A stretch of 20,868 nucleotides of DNA from Alphaproteobacteria bacterium (GTDB taxonomy: Bacteria; Pseudomonadota; Alphaproteobacteria; Holosporales; Holosporaceae), in contig VGCF01000010.1 in the NCBI GenBank assembly GCA_016870135.1, positions 1-20,868 of the forward strand, given 5' to 3'. Positions 14,708 to 20,868 of the stretch are shown here, in pieces. Both the position numbers and the translations under genes were made by a program. Position 1 is the stretch's first letter. Each line of letters begins with the position of its first letter. Under the pieces are notes generated by a model. That model ran no database searches. It worked only from the letters and a program-made list of their open reading frames with translations, and had not been told where the DNA came from.

Positions 14708-17208
14708 CCCCTTGGGGGGAGAAACACCATCATGGCTCAAAACAGCTGTTGCCGCTGCCAAACGTACCCGAGGCAATGCCCAAGGTGAACACGACACCGC
14801 ACCAATACCTGTGCGATGAAAAAATCCTATGTTGTGGGGATTGGCGGCATGCTCGCCACATACACTGATGGCAATGTGTGGATTAACACTTTGAGCCTTG
14901 GTGCAAGCCCACTGAATCAATTGCCCCACACCCACGGTATCCAGAGTGCAAAATGGATCGGATATCCCCAAACCATGATAGGTTTGAGTAATAGGATTAC
15001 AGTCATCTCTGGACAGACCCCAAGTCATTTGGGTTAAATCATTGGTTCCAAAACTGATAAAATCAACCCATTGGGCCAATTCATCGGCGATAAGGGCCGC
15101 ACGAGGGGTTTCAATCATCACACCAAAATCCACACGGCGCTCTTTAGGATCAAGGGCATAAAACAGGGTGCGCAGCGTTTGTAATTCTTTGACATGAGAC
15201 ACCAAGGGAATCATCACCCCACAATCAGGAGATAAACCAGAAGCTGTTACCTGATCCATTGCCCCAAACAGAGCCCGAATTTGCATGGCATAAAGTTCTG
15301 GAAAAGCTAGACCCAAACGGCATCCTCGCTGCCCCATCATAGGGTTTTTTTCAGAACGTTTTTCAATACGGTGTTCTATATCCTGTAACGATTGCTCCCA
15401 ATGGCTTGCCAACAAGGATTTTTCTTCCTGTGATGTTGGTAAAAATTCGTGCAATGGCGGGTCCAAAAGACGGACAATCAGTCGTTTAGACCCCGCAGCA
15501 CGCAGCAGGGCTGATAGATCCTGTTGATGTAATATTTCCAGTTCCAACAGGGCGCGATTTCGCCAATCCGCTGTGGGGGCCAAAATGAATTGCTGTATCA
15601 AACGCAATCGTTGTGCCTGAAACATCATGTGCTCTGTTCGACATAGTCCAATGCCATCTGCTCCCCACGTTACGGCCTGCAAGATGTCTTCTGGGGTGTC
15701 GGCGTTGGCATAAACCCTTAAAGAGCGCACCTCATCGGCCCAAGATAGAACACGGCTGGTTTGAAACGAAAAAGATGGGATTTCAATGGTGCCTTGCCCC
15801 TGAAAGAGAATGCCCGCCGTGCCATCTATGGTGACCGTTGTGCCTATGGGAAATACTGATCCATTGACCTCTAGCCCCTGTGGTGTGATGGTGGCTTTTT
15901 CCAGTCCAGATATGCATGGTTTACCAATACTGCGCATAATAACGGCTGCATGACTGGTCATTCCTCCGCGTAATGTCACAACCCCTTTGGCCAGCAGCAT
16001 GGCTGGAACGTCTTCGGCTGATGTTTCGCTGCGTAATAAAATGCTGTTTGGGGTAACGGCTTCGGGATCAAAGGTTAAATATCCAATGGCTGACCCAGGC
16101 GACGTCGCCAACCCCCGAGCAATGGGGGACAATTCATGGGGTTCGATCAAGTGGGGGTACAACAGACCGTCAATAGTCATGGGGTCGAGAGATGTCAAGC
16201 TCTGTTCACGGGTGCTCTCGCCCGCCATAACCCGATCATAGGCAATGCGAAAGGCGGCATTGGCGGTGCGTTTTCCTGAACGCGTTTGCAAAATCCACAA
16301 GGTATCCTTTTCAAAGGTAAATTCAATATCCTGCATGTCGTTTTGCGCCCGTTCCAACGTTTTCGCGTAATGGGATAATTCATCAAAGATTTTAGGGGCA
16401 TAGGTGGATAAATCTGACAGCACCTGGGGAGTTACGGCACCAGATACCAGGTCTTCGCCCTGAGCATGGGGTAAAAACTCACCAAAGAGGGTGTTTTCCC
16501 CCGTATCCGGTCTGCGCGTAAATAAAACGCCCGTGCCCGATCGCCCAGCAGCATTACCAAAAACCATGGCTTGAATAATAACGGCGCTGCCCCCATCGTT
16601 TTGCAGGTTGTGGTGCTGGCGGTAAGCCAGGGCTCTGGGGCTGTTCCAACTGTGCCAAACGGCCTGAATGGATCGCCATAAATGATTTTGGGATCTGGGC
16701 TGGACACCCCTTGGTGGGATGAATCTGGTAACGCCTTCCAGCTGTTTTCCCAACCTTGTATCTGTTGCAGGTATAAGGATTGGGTTTGCTGCAAAGACAG
16801 GCCTAAACGCTGGGCCAATGCAGGGCACGTTTTTGGTACAAGACCGATGTTTAAAAAAGTATCCATCATGCCAGGCATAGAAATGGCGCCACCAGAGCGC
16901 ACCGACAGAAACAGGGGACGTTGTGGGTCGCCTAAATAACAACCCAATTTTTCCTCTAACTCCCTTAATGCCGTTTCTATGTCGGGGGGCAAGAGGCTGG
17001 GGTATGCTGATGATGGCGGAAAGGTGGAATGGATGTGATCACCATGGGCAAGGGTTTTTTCATAACCTATGGGTAGAATAAAGCCCGTAGGAACGGGTAT
17101 ACCCATGGCGGCCATGGCCATTAAGCTCGCGCCTTTTCCACCGTAAAGGCATGCATCGGGTGTATGTTCAAGGGGGGTTGCCCTGGATCGTTCAATGGAC
17201 TGAATCAT
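14681..17208 (-). pseudogene. ppdK: Pyruvate phosphate dikinase, split by a -1 frameshift
   Basis: PPDK interconverts pyruvate, ATP and phosphate with PEP, AMP and pyrophosphate. Two overlapping frames together make one enzyme. The first (start 17208) holds the ATP-grasp part: GGKGASLMAMA, PVPTGFILP, SVRSGG and MPGMMDTFLN. It is right up to SSPDPK (Lys174, codon 16689-16687). The second frame takes over with NHLWRSIQAVW, then MVFGN and GTGVLFTRRPDTGE. It carries the phospho-His loop GGMTSHAAVIMR (His at 15950-15952) and the PEP domain with SFGTNDLTQMTWG and the catalytic Cys in SVCGEHAANP. The joint is an A4 run (16686-16689); one more A restores a single frame of 842 residues, against the usual ~870-890. 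Stand-alone frames would be 16432-17208 and 14681-16942. The C-terminus extends past RLAAATAVL into repeat-derived codons. All catalytic residues survive, so this is a recent break, a slippage site or a sequence error. Confidence 0.88.
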
Positions 17209-17338
17209 AAGATTATGGATGGCATGTATGGATTGTGCTCATCAGTTTATCTGAATTTTTCATCGTACACGACGGGGGAGCGGGCTGATGGGGCGTATTT
17301 ATTCTTGATATTTTTCATGGTTACCCAGATTACCCCCC

Positions 17339-17366
17339 TTGACCTGTCAGAAAAATCCTTTAAAAT
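17339..17366 (+). promoter_or_regulatory. Sigma70-type promoter of tRNA-Gly
   Basis: TTGACC (17339-17344, five of six) and TAAAAT (17361-17366, five of six) are 16 bp apart, with the tRNA beginning 12 bases after the -10 box. Confidence 0.7.
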
Positions 17367-17378
17367 GAGATACAAGAT

Positions 17379-17450
17379 GCGGGTGTAGCTCAGTGGTAGA
17401 GCACAACCTTGCCAAGGTTGTGGTCGAGGGTTCAAATCCCTTCGCCCGCT
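17379..17450 (+). tRNA. tRNA-Gly (anticodon GCC)
   Basis: A complete cloverleaf: acceptor GCGGGTG/CGCCCGC, D arm GCTC/GAGC, anticodon stem CAACC/GGTTG with loop TTGCCAA, five-base variable loop, T arm GAGGG/CCCTT with loop TTCAAAT, discriminator T. CCA is not encoded. It lies between ppdK and the ChpT-like gene, both on the opposite strand. Confidence 0.96.
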
Positions 17451-17738
17451 CTTATCGTTTTCTTGTTTCATTTTGAATGACCAATCGGGATTCAAGATTG
17501 TATTTTGATGGGTTTCATTATGCTTTTCTGTCCTATCTAATCCGTTGTCAGCGATGCTTTGATCGGTCATCCTTGGTGCTTTTCTGGTATCCTGGTATCC
17601 CATTCATGTCGGGTCATTCCCCGGTTGATTCCCAGTACATTCTGGTCCAGCTTATCCCCGAGCATTCTTGATTTGATCTGCGCGGCCCCTTGTTGTTCTG
17701 GAAATGGTGATACACTCCCAGATGGATTCTCTTGGGGC

Positions 17739-18365
17739 CTAAGACGGGTAAGACACCATAGGAAATGCTGCGGGATCCACAGGCGCTGATGTCTGTGCTG
17801 CGGGGTGCAATTGGATGATTAATTCTTGACCGCTGGGGCTGTGTGTGGTCAGAGACAGTTCAGATTGGGCCAATAGGCGGGCCAGATAGGCCGATAAACT
17901 ATCCCTTGGGCTCTTGATGTTGGTTTGGCCCAGCAATACGGTGACATCGCATAAATGGGGTTTCAGGCATGGGCTGTCAATATGGATGGTGTTATTGGTT
18001 CGGGAAATGCGCGCTTGACTGCGTGCCTGAACCTGTTTAATGGCCCATCCAGTGATGATTTTATTGTGGTGCTCTCCATGGCCCGTAACGGTGATCCCCA
18101 AGCTGGCACCATAGGCTGTAATCATGTCTGTGCCGCTGTGATCGGACCCATTGCCCTGAGAAAACAAATACCGCATGATATTTAGATAGGCATTCAATTG
18201 TTGGCGAGAATGTAACAGCATGGGGAAAATTTCTTTGGCCATATGCAGTGGCATATCCAGGCCCGTGGAAATAGCGGTGAAATGAGAAATAAAATCGTGC
18301 AGAATTTGAGAAACCAAAAATTGAATTTCTTGAATCACGGCATCTTTGGGTATTTGGTTCAACAT
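17739..18365 (-). CDS. ChpT-like histidine phosphotransferase
   Basis: In alphaproteobacteria ChpT passes phosphate from the sensor kinase CckA to CtrA and CpdR, which control cell cycle and development. This 208-residue protein has the family layout. A first helix carries the phospho-accepting site in the form ILHDFISHFTAISTGLDM (His23), matching the family pattern 'LCHDLISPVGAI..G.EL'. A second helix of the four-helix dimer bundle follows (MLLHSRQQLNAYLNIMRYLF). The C-terminal half resembles a degenerate kinase ATPase-like domain (SPRDSLSAYLARLLAQSEL) with no ATP-binding motif. The usual Cys before the His is Leu and the usual Pro is His. It is a single gene next to tRNA-Gly. The family call is from pattern recognition; CckA and CtrA are not in the window. 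Confidence 0.62.
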   Translation of the reverse strand: MLNQIPKDAVIQEIQFLVSQILHDFISHFTAISTGLDMPLHMAKEIFPMLLHSRQQLNAYLNIMRYLFSQGNGSDHSGTDMITAYGASLGITVTGHGEHHNKIITGWAIKQVQARSQARISRTNNTIHIDSPCLKPHLCDVTVLLGQTNIKSPRDSLSAYLARLLAQSELSLTTHSPSGQELIIQLHPAAQTSAPVDPAAFPMVSYPS

Positions 18366-18557
18366 GCTTAGAATGTATTAGGAATTTGCTTACGTAGTGT
18401 GAACCAGAAAAAGTTAACAAAGCATTAATCGGGGGGGGGAGTGAAACGACCGCTCTATTTTCTCTGATCTGTGTTTGCCCTGTGGTACCAGGATTAAGAA
18501 AAATCGGGGCAATGAAAAAAGGATTTCATGTGGCGTCGGGGTCAAGACTTGAGGGGG

Positions 18558-18575
18558 AAAACCCCCACGGGGGTG
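18558..18575 (-). terminator. Possible terminator of the periplasmic chaperone gene
   Basis: On the minus strand, ACCCC-CGTG-GGGGT followed by TTT forms a compact hairpin about 40 bases after the stop at 18612. The T run is only four bases and is followed by CCCCC (18553-18557), which can pair with the same G run, so two hairpins compete. An additional stem CTGTC/GACAG (18581-18595 region) lies between it and the gene. Confidence 0.45.
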
Positions 18576-18611
18576 GATCCCTGTCCCAGAGACAGAGTCC
18601 ATCCCAGAGTT

Positions 18612-19541
18612 TTATTTCGCTGCGCTGGCGGCTGTGATCGGTGCACCTTTCTTATCAAACATTTCAATTTTGACTTGACCCATGATATGGTCATTGAATT
18701 GCTTTTCCAGTTTTTCTTTCAGCTTGGCGGCAACGGCTTGGCCCAATAAATCGCCTGTTATTTTTTCACGTTTCACCACATAAAACAGGACGGTTTTTGC
18801 CGGTTGTTTTGGATTATTGGGGTCGAACGGTGAAGAGATACTAATCACATCACCTGTTTTGCATTTGATCATTTTGGATTTAATCAAATCAGGAGCATCT
18901 GACAACAAAATGGGATCTAATGTTTTTTGCTCTCCACCGGAACTTTTACTCAGCTTGTTCCATGCTTTTGCCTTGGCCTCAGAACTGCTTATAGAATTCA
19001 TCTTTTTAATGATACGAGCCTCATCAGCGCTTTGATTCAACGGGAATACGCTGAGGGTCACTTGGTCGCCTTTTTCTGCGATGATTTGTGTTTCTATTTC
19101 TTTATACAGGGTTTTGAACCCATCGGCTTGTAACTTTTCTTGCATTTTTGTCATCTCGGCTAATCGATAGGCATCCTTGATGATTTTTTCTGTGGCACGT
19201 GCGATGGTTTCTTTGACTTTTTCTGTATTTTTGACATCCGATGCCATGGCCACTAAGGTTAACGCTCCATCTGAAACCATGTAATCATGAATCATTTTTT
19301 CGACGGTCGCCATTTTGTCTTCAGACAACTGTTGTCCGCTTTCTTTCAAATTGTCGATTAAATTGCCCAACATCTCTTGAAATTGACCATAGGTAAGGGT
19401 TTTTTTTGCCCCAGAGCTGTTTAATGTCAAGCTGGCAAAAGTCAACGCGTTCATGGCCTGTTTATTGTCGTTTTTGTCATCGGCAAAGATTGGTGTGACA
19501 CACAAAGAGAGCGCAAAAAGAGCGGTTAGTGTTTTTTTCAT
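18612..19541 (-). CDS. Periplasmic SurA/PpiC-like folding factor (divergent)
   Basis: A 309-residue exported protein with a textbook signal peptide (MKKTLTALFALSLCVTPIFA, then DDK). The segment KKTLTYGQFQEMLGNLIDNL and KMATVEKMIHDYMVSDGAL resembles the N-terminal chaperone helices of SurA/PrsA-type proteins, where a 'subunit-opening' strand leads into helices ending in a 'L.D....LL..A' pattern. After a Lys/Glu-rich helical linker, residues ~165-260 (VTLSVFPLNQ, AKAWNKLS, PILLSDAPDLIKSKM, GDVISISSPF, VLFYVVKRE) follow the order of a parvulin PPIase domain, but conserved catalytic residues are hard to identify. The C-terminus is a helix with LKEKLEKQF. It is divergent from the DegP-like protease, suggesting a shared envelope-folding role (inference). 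An alternative is a generic secreted helical protein. Confidence 0.55.
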   Translation of the reverse strand: MKKTLTALFALSLCVTPIFADDKNDNKQAMNALTFASLTLNSSGAKKTLTYGQFQEMLGNLIDNLKESGQQLSEDKMATVEKMIHDYMVSDGALTLVAMASDVKNTEKVKETIARATEKIIKDAYRLAEMTKMQEKLQADGFKTLYKEIETQIIAEKGDQVTLSVFPLNQSADEARIIKKMNSISSSEAKAKAWNKLSKSSGGEQKTLDPILLSDAPDLIKSKMIKCKTGDVISISSPFDPNNPKQPAKTVLFYVVKREKITGDLLGQAVAAKLKEKLEKQFNDHIMGQVKIEMFDKKGAPITAASAAK

Positions 19542-19646
19542 TGTTGATCCATTTTTAAGATTTTATCTACTTTATAGAGATTGCCCGATATAACAGAGAA
19601 AAGCAAATAGCAATGACATTCTCAGTGATAACAGGGTGAAATGCTG

Positions 19647-19675
19647 TTGACACGGATTATTTTTCTTCGTATCTT
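19647..19675 (+). promoter_or_regulatory. Promoter of the HtrA/DegP gene
   Basis: A perfect TTGACA (-35, 19647-19652), a 17-bp spacer and TATCTT (-10, 19670-19675) place the start near 19682, about 24 bases before GTG 19706. No sigma-E-like motif was recognised. Confidence 0.65.
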
Positions 19676-19705
19676 ACCAATAATGTAAAAAAATCAAAAA
19701 ATCCT

Positions 19706-20868
19706 GTGATTTACTGTAAAAAAATTAATGTTTTCCTGGTTTTTATTGCTGCGATTGCGGCCTGCTGCAAGGTCCATGCCAACACAGCGCATGAAAGTAG
19801 CGTGGAAAAAACTGGCATTAACATGAAGGGGTTACTGCCCAGTCAGTTTCAATTTTTGCGAGAAGGATTTTCAAGGGTTGCCCACAAAGCCTTGCAAGGT
19901 GTGGTGACCGTTTTGGTGTCATCCGATCGATTGATGGGACCCAATTTGGATACGCTGTCGGATATTGAAATGAATTGGTTGTTGTTATCGGGGATGTATC
20001 CGAAACCCATCTCTCAAAAAGTCAGGACTTCTGGCACGGGATTTATCATTAAAAATACAGGGGCAGATGGGAAAGAAGGATTTTTTGTGGTGACCAATCA
20101 TCATGTGGTCGAATCGATGATGAAAGGGTCTGGATCGCTCCATGTGCGATTTCAGTCGGGAGAAGTGATTCCGGCCACCGTTGTTGGTGTGGATGCTCGC
20201 ACCGATTTGGCTGTTTTAAGTATGACCACAGAAAAGCCCTTGCATGCGTTGCCGTGGGGCAAATCAGAGGATGTTAAGGTTGGTCACTGGGCCATTGCCA
20301 TTGGTTCGCCAGGAGGATCAGGAGGGGGCCACAGTCCGGCTATGCTGTTGGATTTCACCGTTACCCACGGCATTGTGTCCAGCGTAAATCGTGTTGTTCC
20401 AGAGCTGAATTCAACACACATCACCCATTTTATTCAAACCGATGCCGCTGTAAATCCAGGAAATTCTGGTGGACCATTGCTGAATATCGATGGACAGGTG
20501 ATTGGAATAAACAGCATGGGCATTACGCATTCAGGGGGCAGCAATGGCATGAATCTGGCCATTCCATCAGAATTGGCTATACCCGTCATCAACCAATTGG
20601 CCAGGAAAAAGACCATATTGCGCGGATATGTTGGCATTCAGATTGGGGATAATGTATCGGAAACGTGGGCAAAATATTTAGGCATGGCGGGGCCACGTGG
20701 GGTTATTATTGATTCTGTGTTGCCCAATACTCCGGCACAACAAGGGGGGTTAAAAGATGGCGATGTGATGTTAAGCGTGAACGGAAAGCCAGTTTTTCAC
20801 CATCAGCAAGCCCGGGCCATGATCGGCAGAATAGAACCTGGAAAATCCTTAGTTATGCGCATATGGAG
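19706..20868 (+). CDS. HtrA/DegP-family periplasmic serine protease, 3' end cut by the window
   Basis: HtrA/DegP degrades or refolds damaged envelope proteins. The catalytic triad is complete: VTNHHVVE (His133), DARTDLAVL (Asp167) and NPGNSGGPLLN (Ser254). A long loop between the first strand and the His (DRLMGPNLDTLSDIEMNWLL region) fits DegP's LA loop. A PDZ domain begins at GYVGIQIG and includes GVIIDSVLPNTPAQQGGL and GDVMLSVNG, then the window ends. No in-frame ATG precedes residue 40. GTG 19706 restores a signal peptide (MIYCKKINVFLVFIAAIAAC, then CKVHANTA) and lies 24 bases after the predicted transcription start, so I chose it. No Shine-Dalgarno is visible. The gene is divergent from the SurA/PpiC-like gene. 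DegP, DegQ and DegS cannot be separated without the C-terminus. Confidence 0.9.
   Translation, partial: MIYCKKINVFLVFIAAIAACCKVHANTAHESSVEKTGINMKGLLPSQFQFLREGFSRVAHKALQGVVTVLVSSDRLMGPNLDTLSDIEMNWLLLSGMYPKPISQKVRTSGTGFIIKNTGADGKEGFFVVTNHHVVESMMKGSGSLHVRFQSGEVIPATVVGVDARTDLAVLSMTTEKPLHALPWGKSEDVKVGHWAIAIGSPGGSGGGHSPAMLLDFTVTHGIVSSVNRVVPELNSTHITHFIQTDAAVNPGNSGGPLLNIDGQVIGINSMGITHSGGSNGMNLAIPSELAIPVINQLARKKTILRGYVGIQIGDNVSETWAKYLGMAGPRGVIIDSVLPNTPAQQGGLKDGDVMLSVNGKPVFHHQQARAMIGRIEPGKSLVMRIW

Noticed and set aside
17247..17603. Minus-strand frame of 118 codons with GRRDLNPRPQPWQGCALP
   Set aside because: It is the familiar false frame antisense to tRNA-Gly; its core is the reverse complement of the tRNA.

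Overview
The window looks like part of an alphaproteobacterial chromosome, probably from a host-associated or reduced lineage of the Holosporales/Rickettsiales type. This is inference from gene content: a ChpT-type histidine phosphotransferase, an alpha-type Lpd, pyruvate phosphate dikinase, two biotin importers in tandem, many small secreted low-complexity proteins, several broken reading frames and repeat-rich spacers. No rRNA, CRISPR array, transposase or phage gene was recognised.

Left part (1-5927): the 3' part of an MFS transporter and tadA lie on the plus strand. They face three minus-strand genes: a Cys-rich secreted protein of unknown function, an outer-membrane beta-barrel protein, and lpd with an unusual Ser/Pro-rich insertion.

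Middle part (5928-8626): an accessory-looking stretch. It holds a decayed minus-strand gene for a small secreted charged protein broken at two A8 tracts, a tRNA with a CAT anticodon, a RatA/COQ10-like START-domain gene, a secreted Lys/Glu-rich protein with 7-residue repeats followed by a strong terminator, and a small acidic secreted or lipoprotein gene that may also be frameshifted.

Metabolic part (8627-17208): dapE and leuS are divergent. leuS is followed by two tandem bioY genes separated by imperfect 25-bp repeats. Next comes a mosaic repeat spacer containing a perfect 73-bp direct repeat; one copy supplies the last codons and the stop of ppdK. ppdK itself is split by a one-base shift in a short A run.

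Right part (17209-20868): tRNA-Gly(GCC) with a good promoter, a ChpT-like phosphotransferase gene, and a periplasmic SurA/PpiC-like chaperone gene divergent from a DegP/HtrA protease gene cut by the window edge. The last two form a plausible envelope-quality-control pair. The spacer 17451-17738 shows only a short tandem TGGTATCC and nothing else I can name.

The most noteworthy signals are the A-tract frame breaks (two A8 tracts in the small secreted gene, A4 in ppdK), the repeat that forms the ppdK terminus, the inter-bioY repeat array, and the cluster of unrecognised low-complexity secreted proteins. I found no convincing new multi-gene system.
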